From Byssochlamys sp. IMV 00236 (taxonomy: Eukaryota; Ascomycota; Eurotiomycetes; Eurotiales; Thermoascaceae), in NCBI GenBank assembly GCA_001931875.2, contig MSJH02000800.1, forward strand, positions 186,001 through 250,000: a DNA stretch of 64,000 bases, read 5' to 3'. Both the position numbers and the translations under genes were made by a program. The stretch's first letter is position 1. The number at the start of each line of letters is the position of its first letter. A model generated the notes under the pieces. That model was not told the DNA's origin. It did no database searches and saw only the letters and a list, made by a program, of their open reading frames with translations. Positions 49,301-60,662 of the stretch are shown piece by piece.

Positions 49301-49966
49301 GAACGCGCAAACATACTCATGGACTCTTTCGATACTGGTATCATGCGTGGCCTGGGAGAGAACCAGTCACTGTTGGACAATATCTCTACCAAGATGAAGA
49401 AGCTTGACCCAAAGACCATCGGTCATGCTGGCCTGCCCAAAGATGACATTGAAACCATACTGAGGTCGACATATGCGCTTGTCAAGTTCCTTGAGGCCAA
49501 CTCAGAGTCCATTCTCCGGAGTTTCGGGGCTGCTGACTCGTTGCTAAACGAGGCCGACTACAGTGTTTCCGTCGCAGAAGCTCGTTATTCCAACGCTGGT
49601 AGTGATATCTTCCGCAGGCTTGACGAAGAAAAGAAGAAAGAAGATGCAAAGATCCAACAAGAGCTGGACTCGAAGCTGGAGACCGTCCGAAAGGGACCGA
49701 CCGAGCTGACCGCCAAAATTGACAGCCTTCTTGAAGCTCTTGGCAAACAAGGTGGTCCCGGAACAGGTCCTTGGAGTAGGCCGAAGATCGAGAATAATAC
49801 TAATACTGTCGAAATTGATCCCGCGGACGTCTTGAGGCCAGGCCCGCGTCCAGCTTCTGCCGCACCATTGGGGCGACGATCAGATGCCGATCCAGAGCAA
49901 CAAGAACGTCTCCGCAAGGCGCTAGAAGACGCGAAGCGGAGAAATGCAGCGAGACAGCAGCACTGA
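46357..49966 (+). CDS. Large proline-rich coiled-coil protein
   Basis: Exons 46357-46662 and 46727-49966 give 1181 residues. Splicing of the 64-nt intron (GTAGGT to CTATAG) joins the N-terminal frame to the long frame and yields a continuous P/S/Q-rich region. A run of twelve prolines sits at residues 38-49 (encoded by CCG/CCT repeats), with a second LPPPPPPIPQGY further on; both could bind SH3, WW or profilin-type partners. After about 370 disordered residues comes DPWFQSSLARYVTMLRKEA, a helical module, then Ser-rich sequence. From about residue 700 on there are long charged helices (EDRRKQLDKERMARQEESEQ; ALDRERRRKKAERRP) that should form coiled coils. I do not recognise a named family; a cortical or cytoskeletal scaffold is only a guess. 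Confidence 0.82.
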
Positions 49967-51579
49967 GCTTCCTATTGGCCCTCATCGTTTTCCTTTTTAA
50001 GTTAGTTCTCGCTTGATACCCTTGATGCGCTTGTTCATATCGCTGTCGTACATTGTGCTATATTCGTATGTTTTGTCCTCTTAACGACGTGATGAATTTC
50101 CTTTATATATCTCAAGTATCTAATGCATATAATCTAATCACCGCTTCTGCTGCTCCTCTCGTCATGAATACTAAACCCAATGTTGCTCCCTCCGTGCAGG
50201 TGTACATTTGCGATATTCCAAATCCGAGGATGTGTAATAATAGAGCCTTTATCACCTTTGCGCCCTGTTTATGCTCAATTCCCTTCTGTGTTATTGCATC
50301 ATAATCATTAGCGGCGGGTCGGAAAGTAGCATGTCTTTCTCAGAAGTCACAACTCGTCTTTCCGTGGCGCCGAAGATAAAAGAAAGTCTGCCATGCCAGT
50401 ATGGTGCCTTGATCATTGAATCTTCTGCATTTTGAGCATACCGGAGACAGATGTACCGTCAATAGACCAATCCAGCTTGCAGCGGAGGCACCCCTATCAT
50501 TTGCAGACAGAAGCATGTCTCAATGACCCTGTACTTGACAGCTACACGCATATTCTTTGTGACGCAGGGTTCGTACGTGGCACAAGCGATCTCATTTATA
50601 GAATAGCTCGACGCAGCCTTCACTATTGTAGTAAATGCGTATTGATGTGGAGATCACCCACCTCGACCAAGGTCGATTTCGACTTCTCGTTACTTTCAGT
50701 CTCAATTTACTATTATATCTCTTGATCTCAATACCGCCCAGAACAGACGTCTCTTAGGTACAATAGATTTGTGAAGTCTGTTGATACTTTTCCATATATG
50801 GCGGGTAAGTTTTCTCATCCCTGGCACGTATTCAGCAAGATATTTCATTCTTCCGATCTATCTGATCTATACCGATTCAAATCCAGTTAATCTGATAAAT
50901 GGTTTAACTTAGTTCAAACTGGGACCCATTTATGCAATTGAACACAATATTTAGTTGTCTCTGAGATGATTCCCTAAAGTTAGTTGACACTTTTTCTTCG
51001 GGAAAAGCACCAAGGCCAAACGAACAATAGCTAAGATAGTAATGGATAGACATCAGGATCTGAATCACAACAGAATCCTTCTCAACAAGTGAAACCCAGA
51101 CGTGTAGCGCATGATCTGAGTGGGACAAAAGGAGAGCGCTTGCGTCCAAAACAAAGGGAAAGGGGACATCGGATCGGAAACACGCCAAGTAGTTCAGCCT
51201 TCACTGACACTCAATAGATTTGCTGGACTTCGCTTCTCTTTTCTTCTTCCTGCATTACATATGCAAAGGGCCAAGTAACTACCATATAGCCGGAAATATA
51301 AGGTAAGGATTCTTTTCCTCCCCTCGTACGAGAAACAGACATTCTGGTTGGGTTGGAGTACTCATCTGGTTCGGGACAGTACAGTACTTTTGGAGCGTGG
51401 CGGTGATTTGGGAGAGCTCGTGTTGATAGCACATAGCATCTACGAATGAGTCGACCATTCACTGAAAAGTTGGGATACTTTACTTCTAGCGGTGTGGACT
51501 TCTGAGAGATCGAAGAGACGCTTCTATCAACTCAAGACGTCCTTACCCATCAGTCCTCCTTTTCCGTCCATCCAGACTC
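49967..51579. other. Intergenic region
   Basis: About 1.6 kb between two plus-strand genes. Only short frames without coding character were seen. Pyrimidine-rich sequence at 51540-51570 probably belongs to the leader of the next gene. Confidence 0.4.
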
Positions 51580-52941
51580 ATGAATTCTCTATCAGATCCC
51601 GTCACTACGACTGCCACAGACAGAAAGGACAGCAAGACCATCAGGAACCCTCAGACAGAGTTCAGAAACACTCGTCTCTACCGCATTCTTAACGCCATTC
51701 CCCTTGTCCTTTTGGCTTTACTATGCAACTACACCATGGGTACCATTCTCCAGAGCACATACCCTTTCCTCAACGAGGCGAGCTCGTCTCTTGAACTTGA
51801 GCTCGACGATAACGTCACCGTGCACCTACAGAGTTCCTTCTACGGCTATCAGTGGCTGGATAAATTAGTGCGTATCTACGTTTGTGCGTCATTGCCGTCA
51901 ATGGTTGGACTGGAAAAAGCGCATAGGTTGCAGATGATGTCGTTTCTATTTGACATGGGTCCGATGGTTATGATGTGGATCATCGAGGGGGCAAGACGAA
52001 AGAGAAGTCAGAAGATGGGGTCGTTCTTTCTCAGACTTTCTTCCTGGTAAAGTGACTCGGTTTCGGATTTCATGCTGATTTGACTTCGGTTCTTTTTGTA
52101 TTGGCTTGCTTCATTAATCTGGATCGCTTTTGATGTGCCAAGCCTAACTATATGTCTTTCACACAGGCCGTTTCTATTCCTGATGATCTCTCAGATAAAA
52201 GGGATAGGCATCATAGCGCCTTTGTACTATTTTGTCCACTACGTCTCGGGTCCTTTGGAGACTACACCACCTTCACCTTCGACGATCAGTGACTCTTCGA
52301 TTGATGTTCACGAAGCGAAGGCGCTCTTCCCTGCTGTTCTGATCGGCTACTATATTCCAACAGTCGTACAAAACTTGCCAATGGTCTCGCTGTCTGTCCG
52401 TCAGGTATTTTGCGGTTACTGGCAACTATATCCTATTTGGCTGTCGATCGTACACCATGGACTGAGTCTCTGGTATTCAGCCGCAGCAAAGACAACGGAT
52501 ACCAAACGGCTACAGACGGGAAGATCAAGTTCAGACAATGACATGGCACACATACGACGAGCGTATCTGATAACGGGAGGCATTTCCGCTGCTGTCTACT
52601 TTTACGTTCGTTTCCTGTCTGGTATTCCAACATGGGATGTATTTATCCGGGGAATGTTCCACTCACCGGCCGCAGTAGCTGCGGCAGTTACTTCTGTGAC
52701 ACATGGCATGGTCCCTGCAATGAAGTATGATGCCTTTTTCACCTTTGTGAGTGGCCTCCTCTGGATCAGTTTGACCTTCGGGGACCTGAAAGCCAAAGGG
52801 GTCCTGCGGTTTGGGACGGTCCGTGTTGTGAGTGTTATGTTGTTGGTTGTATATTTCTCTGGCCCTGGCGCTGCCACAGCCTTTTGCTGGGGTTGGAGGG
52901 AAGAGATACTACATGCAGCGAAGCGAAGGTTGATGGTTTAG
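51580..52941 (+). CDS. Polytopic membrane protein of secondary-metabolite-cluster type
   Basis: Exons 51580-52046 and 52167-52941, with a 120-nt intron (GTAAAG to CACAG), give 413 residues. Hydrophobic segments occur at about 35-55, 85-100, 115-135, 155-180, 205-235, 245-260, 305-325, 360-380 and 385-405. Recognisable blocks are LFDMGPMVMMWIIEGARR, QIKGIGIIAPLYYFVHYVSGPLE and HIRRAYLITGGISAAVYFYVR. I have the impression of a family of about 400-residue fungal integral membrane proteins that recur beside biosynthetic genes and have been linked to terpene cyclisation; this is memory of the family and was not checked. No biosynthetic gene is adjacent, so it appears orphaned. Alternative call: uncharacterised membrane protein. 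Confidence 0.75.
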
Positions 52942-55198
52942 TTTCTGGAGGTTGGGTTATAGGAGCGCAATTATATGCATGGGACGATAGGCAACAGTGG
53001 GTTTCGAATAAGGCGTTCTATGACTCGTATACAGGAGATAGCCCATTCACGTACCACAATAAGAGATGTAGATGTTATTTTCTCATACATAGGTTTCCGC
53101 TGATGCTTTCTTTGTCGATCAATCCATAGGTGGCATCTCTAAGAGACAGTACAGTGCCTGGACAGTAACTTAGTTTCCCCAAGAGCAGTAGTTAGAAAAA
53201 GGCCGATGTATATACATCCTAACATGAAGCCAGGAAGTATCGTTATCCCCACAAAGAGCTACTAGTTGGCTAGCAAGTTCCCACTTGATCGCCCACTGTG
53301 GCGATTTATCCTACTTTACCCTACCTGCCCACTTGATGGCAGGGATCATCGATAAGCAGCATCCCGGTCACAACGTGACTATTTCTGACCCAAATTCTTC
53401 GATCCTGGGGATGTAGGAGCACGTCATATCAATCAGGCCTAATCTGATAAAAAGTGGGCTGAACGCCGCTGATGTACCGCGTACCTGCAGGGGAACCAAG
53501 AGAAAAAGAAAGAAAAAAAAAGGCCTCACATGGCCTGATACCAAATGCCGGATACTCAGATGATTCTTCAGCCCGTCTGGGTTTCGAAGTACCCTGCTGT
53601 GAATGGTTCAAGCAACGGAAATCCCTGGGATCATGATCCTGGTGCGGCTGATCAATCTGCGGCTGTTCTCGAAAACTCCTGTGAGGCTCCCTATCGCTGA
53701 CCCTTCTCTCAGCGCAGGCATCAACATATGCATGGAGGCAGGAACTGTCATGTAGTGCGTACTACAGGTGCATTGTGCGGCGAAGTGACTTGTGTGATGG
53801 TGGTCGCCGGAGATGCCCTATACATGGCCATATGCGGCGTGAAGCAATGAGCCATGACCACACCGTGCTGTTGACCGCGACCCTGAGGATCGATTGCCGC
53901 AATTGACGAGCTGAGAAGCTGAAATATTATGGGTTGCAGTGCCGCGGTGGCCGCTCGGAGAATCGGGCCAAACGTCGCGGCGCAGGTCGAGGCTTTCTTC
54001 TTTGGTCCAAGGCGCATCGCATCCACCATAGTTTTCGGGAACACCATCGCCAACCCCGACCGCTAGTACTCCGGATCACCAGCATGAACTACGATATGAG
54101 CTAGTCGATTGGTTTCGCGGAATCGATTCTTACTTGCTTTTGCTTCGCTCTCTGACTATGACTATCGAGGCCCCCAGTGCCGGTACCCAATCTGTTTTGC
54201 GGCGGTGAGCAATGATCACCGCAGCATTTGAGGGTTAGACTCCCCTAGGCATGGAAGAAGTTAGAACGGCGGCATCGATCTTGACTCAGAGTTAGAATTC
54301 GAAAGGACCCGTCAGCAGATGGATTATTTGGACGTACTGTACCAACAGGGCGAATAGCAGCGCCAACTGGGAGAATCTGGCGCTGTGTTTCCGGAACCAA
54401 CATCCTCACCACCAACGGCAAAGCGCGTGTTGGCGAAATGCTCCGGCGTCTGCCCCTCCTTCCAATAACAATCCCGAGCAAAAGTTGGATATCTTTGGCC
54501 CCTCCACTCGTTAAAGCGGTCGTCGCCGGATCTTTGTTCATCGAAGGCCCACGCCGCAGGACAACGCTTATCGGCCTGAGGACTTGTCCGAATCAACACC
54601 GCATGCTTCCCATGCAAGATCTAGTCAGGAGAGACTAGATTGATTCCTAATGTGCTGGGGATCTTGCAACCGTAATTGGCTGCAGGGATCGATAGATATT
54701 ACATCGTTGGCCGTGTCTCGAGAGGAGATCATGCGGCTCGGCTGGTACTCCGTCTCCTTTTCCCAGTGATCCGGCGGTCCTCCTTTTTAGTGAACCTCTC
54801 TTCCTCTTCAGACACAATCCCAGTACCATGGTTCACGCGTCTGCTGCTCATGCCTGAGACTGCGGCAGTCCTGTGAGCGATTGACAGGTCAACAGCCTGT
54901 GGCCCTGTTCCCACAGGATGAGGAAGCTACGCCAAACTCACGTTGGTTCTGCGGCAAAGCAGAAGCAACAGCTGTGTTGAGTCTCTCCGCGGCACAGTTA
55001 TAATTATAACAGATGGGATTATTTTTTTTTTCGCTGCTGCGGCACCTAGGTTTTCGCGTGTTGGGTCTTGGTACCTGGTTCCCACCTCCATCCGTGGTTC
55101 GCGAGAAACTCTATATATACCCATCTGGCCGTCGGGGAATGGTAAAGCACCTACACACACATTCGTACCAGTGAGGGTCTCATTAGAAATATATTCAT
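52942..55198. other. Gene-poor intergenic region
   Basis: About 2.3 kb. A minus-strand frame at 54324-54617 (97 codons) has balanced composition but no recognisable domain or neighbouring exons, so it is not called. TATATATA near 55112 lies about 85 bp before the next ATG and is a plausible TATA element. Confidence 0.4.
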
Positions 55199-56194
55199 AT
55201 GTCGCCTCCTACGAGACAGTTTGGGAAGCTCTCCATTGGCGAGACCATGCCAACGACCCAGGCGCATCGTGGGCTGCATCCCCAAGCGCCTGCCGACAGC
55301 GACGACGACAACGACACGTCTGATGAGCCTAGCACAGACGATGACGAGGAAGAGGAGGAGCTCGAGGGACGGTCTACCGTTATGAGCCGCCAGGAGAAGG
55401 TCAGGGATATCTTCTCTGCTTTTGACGAAAGCACTTTGCCCGAGGAATTCCGCCCCGAGCTCGTGGAGAGGACAGATGTTTCGCGCAGGCCTGAACAATG
55501 CGTTGTACAAGGAGATTTCGTGGCCACCATGTTTCGGTTGGCAGTGCATGACAACAACGTTTATACCAGCCTGCGGAAAGCCATGCCGGCTGGAGCATGT
55601 GCGGCCATCTACTTCGATAAAGCCCAGCAACGATCCCGGAAAATCTTGGCTGAGTTCGACACGTACTGCCAGACCGGACAGCTTCCTCCCAAACGGGCGA
55701 GCATGGAAGTCGTCGATGTAGCAGAAGAGCTGCGCCTCCTCGTTGATCAGATCGAGGCCAACGTTTCTGCTCGGAGACCGAATGGCATCACAGGGGCGGC
55801 AGAGGCCCTAGTCACACTCCTTGAGGATATCTCTGGTCGCAATGTCGATGCTTTTGAGGGCAATCGATGGGGTCGAACGCCGCTTCCTGGAGAAGACGAA
55901 GATGACCGCAACCTCTACGAGCAGCTCATCGGACAGTCGGACGACGAAAATGGATTCTTCGTACTCGATGCACTGGAGGAGCTACCGCCTGACGTCCTCC
56001 AGCAATACCAGTCCAACCTGATGGGTGTCTTGCGAAGAATTGAGTCCGAACGCAATCGAGCCCGGGTGCCCTATATCCTCAAGCTCCAAGCTTTGCTTCG
56101 TATGGCAGACCCTAATGCGGAACCGCTCTCCCCGTCTGGACAGAAGAGGCCCGCCGTGGGACCAGCAGGAGGAACCACGAAACGAACGAGATGA
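55199..56194 (+). CDS. Unrecognised acidic protein
   Basis: An intronless 331-residue frame. Residues about 33-55 form an acidic stretch (DSDDDNDTSDEPSTDDDEEE). The rest is predicted helical by eye, with charged segments (VVDVAEELRLLVDQIEANV; DALEELPPDVLQQYQSNL) and a basic, Gly/Pro-containing tail (SPSGQKRPAVGPAGG, then KRTR) that resembles a nuclear localisation signal. No signal peptide, membrane segment or known domain was recognised. It stands alone between two gene-poor stretches, which fits a lineage-restricted gene, but this is inference. The long frame, sensible composition and TATA-like element support it as real. Confidence 0.65.
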   Translation: MSPPTRQFGKLSIGETMPTTQAHRGLHPQAPADSDDDNDTSDEPSTDDDEEEEELEGRSTVMSRQEKVRDIFSAFDESTLPEEFRPELVERTDVSRRPEQCVVQGDFVATMFRLAVHDNNVYTSLRKAMPAGACAAIYFDKAQQRSRKILAEFDTYCQTGQLPPKRASMEVVDVAEELRLLVDQIEANVSARRPNGITGAAEALVTLLEDISGRNVDAFEGNRWGRTPLPGEDEDDRNLYEQLIGQSDDENGFFVLDALEELPPDVLQQYQSNLMGVLRRIESERNRARVPYILKLQALLRMADPNAEPLSPSGQKRPAVGPAGGTTKRTR

Positions 56195-58086
56195 ACCGCG
56201 ATGACTTGGTTATGCTATATGTGCCCGTCGACGATCAGGGGAGACCGAATGGACAGGTCGGAGAATCATGGACTTGGGCGTTCACGGCAGGCGCTATGCC
56301 CTGTTGTCCTCTTTTCAAGGCATAAACGTATTGGATCTTTCCAGCCTCTTTCCTTTATAGAATTCCCTCTCTCTTTGTGACCTTCCGCAAGCCATCCAAC
56401 TACTGTCTATTTCTGCGCCTGTCACGATTCCCCTTAGCTTCTGCAGACCTGAGATTCCTAGCTGAATTAAGAATGTATGGTCTCACATAACAGGCTGGGC
56501 CTGCGATGTGATATTTCTCCCAAACCATAGACGACCTATGTTTTCGCGCTGTGCTTTGCTGTAAACTATGACGCAGGGACTACTGATATTATCGTGTAGC
56601 ACTGGCATATAGCGGTATGGAGAGAAAATCCAACCATTGCTTCTTGCCCATGATCGATGTCTGGTACTGGTGGATCACGGGTATGCGTCTAAGACACGGT
56701 CCCGACGGAGCACGCCAGACCAGACTCTGGCTCCTAATTTCCACGGGGGCTTTTATTGGAGTCTTTGGAGGGCTCGGGGCGCCGCCAGGTTCATCTTTGG
56801 TGGTAGTGTCGCTGTTAGCGCGGCACCAGCATCATGGTCGCTGGGTGATAACCCAACTCAAAAGAGTTCGGTACCCCCCGCACAAAATGGACCGCTTTCT
56901 GGTACGGAATCACGGATATTGAGTAACGGGGACAGGAGTTGGTCATCATAGGAGGTGAGCGGCATAATTGTAGCTCCAAATGGGATGGTCATCAACCGGC
57001 ATGTTCGGATCATGAGCTGACCATCTGGTATCAGGACTGAAGGAAGTTCTTTCACCACGCTTCTACAACAGTCTGTCCATAGCAGCTAGAGTATTGTTCG
57101 CCAAAGTTGTGGACTAGGACAGCCACAGGATGCTGGTGTGGTGGCACAGGCCCAGTGTAGATAGCAGTGTTGGCACGCTTCCCACGCGCTCCTGGCCTCC
57201 AGGGCGATCACATCATGGTGTACGGGAGTAGTGTTGGTTGTTATTCCCAACCAATACATAGCATCGAATAGGATTGCTGTCTCCAAATGACATGCAGGCA
57301 GGCCATCTCTGCACCAACTCCATTTATCATTTTCCATCTTGCCAAGGATCATGGGATTGACAGTGAAGCCTCATCTTGAGATGCAACCCAAGTTACCCAA
57401 CATCCAACGCTCTGTATCCGGAAAACTCTCTCAGATTTCGATGCCCGACCGACGAGATCCCCGCTGAGTCGATGCTCAGTTGCTTACTGGGGCATGATAA
57501 GCAGTGCGATCCGCTTTCGGGCGGATTTTCGGCTCTCTCTGGTCTTTTCTTCGATCGACGCATTCCGTCCATAGGATTATCCATTGCCGCCGCGTTCACC
57601 GCGAATCAACCTCGTGCATGGTAGCCATCAGTCCAGATTCATGCTACTGTGCCGCTAAGTAACTTAAAAATGATGGTTGTGGATTTGCGTCCGTTTCTCT
57701 TCGCTTCATCGCTCCGTCTTCACCCAACCGGATCTGGTCCACGGGATCTTAATATGGTAGACGCGCGGGACGGGTGCGCGCATGACATTTCGACCACGTG
57801 CCCCAGCTTTCCCCTAAGCGGGAGGCGGTCTCTGTCTGTCGTGGCAGTACTCGCATCAGGATGGTGATTGGCTGTGATGAGCTATGTAGGATGTTTACGA
57901 TATCATCTTGTGAGCAAATTGAATTCAAACTAGGATGGTCGCTAGAAATAGACAAGACTGGTTCCGGAGATAGCATCAGGTACTGTGCTGCTGGCAATCA
58001 GACTGGGATGGTATACCTGAGGCTCGACAGCTCTTTGGTCAGCTTTATACGTATAGATTCATCGTAGCTTCATAACGTCTCATCCG

Positions 58087-58215
58087 CAGCCATACCAGAC
58101 TTTCCTGACGAATATGAGACAGAAACTCGCTATATCATTAAGTGGAAGGGTTACGCAGATTGTCATAAGGAAGAATGTACGATCTCAACTTTTCAACCAG
58201 GATCAATTCATTGGT
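58087..58215 (+). pseudogene. Chromodomain-like fragment
   Basis: One frame, after an acceptor-like CCGCAG, reads IPDFPDEYETETRYIIKWKGY, shown here as IPDFPDEYETE and TRYIIKWKGY, and ends at a TAA after SIHWFD. The YIIKWKGY block matches the core of chromodomains, which also occur at the end of Ty3/gypsy chromovirus integrases. The usual TWEP block is not seen. With no upstream coding sequence, this is either a decayed fragment or chance. Confidence 0.3.
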
Positions 58216-58866
58216 TCGACTAACAGGCAAGCAATTGTAGCGATACCACCTCCTAAAGCTTTCCCCGTCTCATTTAAGCCATTGTTCATCAATCCAGGCT
58301 GCAGCTTGACACTCATCTATGACCAAACGACGATTAGTCTCGCTTCTAGACTTTTGAGAGCCTTCCATGGTTCCACTTCCGCACTGAAGGGGAATTAATT
58401 AAGCGCCGTTCCCAAGAAAACATGCCTCTGTCTCACTGACTGCTTGATCGCAGCCTGGATTATGGGCACTTTCTGTATGTCATGAGATTTCAGTAAACAG
58501 TCAGCAGTAGAATAGTATCAAAACTTATATCTCTTGATATTGGCGTCTTAGGTTCTGCAAATAAGGGCCCTGACCTGCCTTGGGGATTGGGAATGAATTC
58601 TCGATGAGAGCTAGCCCTGCAACAATTGGAGAAAGGCGATGTTTTCTTCTCGTTCCCAGGTCTTCGACCACAAGGTAGCTAGCACAAGCAGCGATGACTC
58701 AATAAATTGCCGCAAGCAGAATGCGGACGTCGAGGAACAAAAAAATAACTGGGATTAATTAATCTCGGTCCTTTTTCTCCTACCGTTTCTCTCCGTGATT
58801 ACAGATGAATTCTCCTCGTCATTAGCGTCTGGCGACGCGAAACTGCTGACAATGTTAGCAAACCAA

Positions 58867-58885
58867 TTTTTTTTTTTTTTTTTTT
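58867..58885. repeat. Homopolymer run of 19 T
   Basis: A pure T run in a gene-poor stretch. It could be the poly(A) tail of a retro-inserted sequence read on the other strand, but no target-site duplication was recognised. Confidence 0.8.
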
Positions 58886-60662
58886 GGAAACTGACACTGC
58901 ATATGAAAGCTACAAATATTCGATATCTAACAGAACGAGAGTCGAGATGCCGAGAAATCGAAGACCGGAATCGGTGTAAATACTGCCATAACTGAGTAGT
59001 GCCATGACGAACATAACGGCCATTAGTTATGGACTTTCAAGCTAACTCCTCCCGATCTCTAGGATATTAGTCGCGGGGATCTTACCGATGTCAGGGTGTG
59101 TCATCAGTCCTCTTTTAAGAACCAGGGACATTCGTATATGTAGCTTAATCAACATATTCCTACCTATTCACATTATGACCAGTGGTTTACAGATGAGCCT
59201 CTCAAGTCTGTTCGACGAAACCCGATCATTGCTCCCTTTCCTGTCGGGACTCTCCTGATAATCATACTTGCGACAATGCACATGCGATGGGCAACGGCTC
59301 TGTACACGGAAAATCCCGATTCTTCTGATGGAAACTGCTCACCAGCGCAACCTTGTCAGAGAGTACTTGTTGGACTGCTTGTTTCCGTGTAGGTGCCATG
59401 CTCATTTTAATCGATATTGCAGCCAGTGATTGAGAAGCAGTGATTTTGCGTCACAGTCATGTGGCGTATTTATGTATCACAGACCAGGCTTTCGACTGAG
59501 ACGACGGTTCCATTCCAACTGGTCGTCGGAATAACGATCTTAAACTTTTATTTGTATTATGGGGGCCGACATTATTGCTTCCTAGGACAAATATAGTGCG
59601 GAATTACCGCGAGTAATGGTGGACAGAGAGCAATAAACCATGCCAGGTATCCATAAGCGTTCAGTTACATCTTGGAGATAGCAGACAATCCGATGGTTCG
59701 CGCTTATGCATGTATGTACTCCGCCCAAACCTCTTCATATGCAGCTGGGTGCTGCTAGATTATAATTCAGAGCCCCAGTGAAATACAACTTCATCGGTGT
59801 CTTAATTCAGCTCAGGTATCTGTTCCCTATGGTCTCGTTACAGTTCGGTCTGATCACCAAGCTATTGTTGCTTGGCAGCTCCTGATTTCTCCAGAGCCAA
59901 TTTCTCTTCACCAATCTGATAGACGGTCTGCTATTTGATTATCCGGGAACACAGCTGCTCCCATCTTCATGTATAGAGTAAGTTACAGGACTGACTCTAT
60001 GGTACCGTTCTAGCCAATAAAAGTCCATCGTTTATTCGCCTCCTCGCTAAGCGACTCTCTTAGCGAAGAAAACAGACTATCGCCGCACAGACCATCTCCC
60101 AAGTAACATAAATACCCCCTGCCCCCCGCCATCATTTTGATTTCTTTTCTTCTTTTTTTCTCCAGCTCTCTTTGCCTTTTGGCTTAGATCAAGTGTAGTA
60201 TCTGTTCTTTTCAGTTTAATCTCTGAAAGTGTCCTAAGGGACACAACATTGATTAATCTCATTTTTGGACCCCGTGGCGAAGCCTCTGTGCTTGCGCATG
60301 CTTTGCCACACAGTGTCATCGGGCTTACACTACCCCCGATTGACGCGAACACACCTTTTCTTCATCAAGTTCGTGGGCTTGTCCGACGGGTTGGAGAAGG
60401 AAGAGCGTGAATATCGCAGTTGCATAAAGCTGGAGTAGTTGGCAGGGTGGGGATGTTAGACTCTGTTTGATGTATTGTTGAGGCTTGTGGAGTAGGCAGC
60501 AGCGCGCCCTGGGCACTTGGAATACAGGTATCTATGTCGTTTTCTTCAATACAATATTGAGTTAATATGCTGTGTTTCATTCAACTTCTACTTATCGTCA
60601 GGCTTAAGATAAACAAGATAAACACTACATGCTGTTATTATTGTCTTTCGTTTTGAATCTGA

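Larger units (their letters stand above)
56195..60662. other. Gene-poor region
   Basis: A 4.5-kb stretch, the longest without a supported gene. Open frames are short (at most about 100 codons) and lack coding character on both strands. It holds a chromodomain-like fragment (58087-58215) and a run of 19 T at 58867-58885. It may contain decayed transposon or gene sequence, but no terminal repeats or transposase/reverse transcriptase motifs could be recognised. Confidence 0.4.

Noticed and set aside
54324..54617. Minus-strand 97-codon frame with fairly protein-like composition
   Set aside because: No recognisable domain, no neighbouring exons in phase and no promoter-like context; left as unsupported.
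56617..56951. Two overlapping plus-strand frames of about 100 codons
   Set aside because: Both are of similar length in different frames, which is what chance gives in GC-balanced DNA, and neither resembles a known protein.
58867..58885. T19 run as the tail of a retroposon
   Set aside because: No reverse-transcriptase frame, no target-site duplication and no source gene could be recognised beside it.
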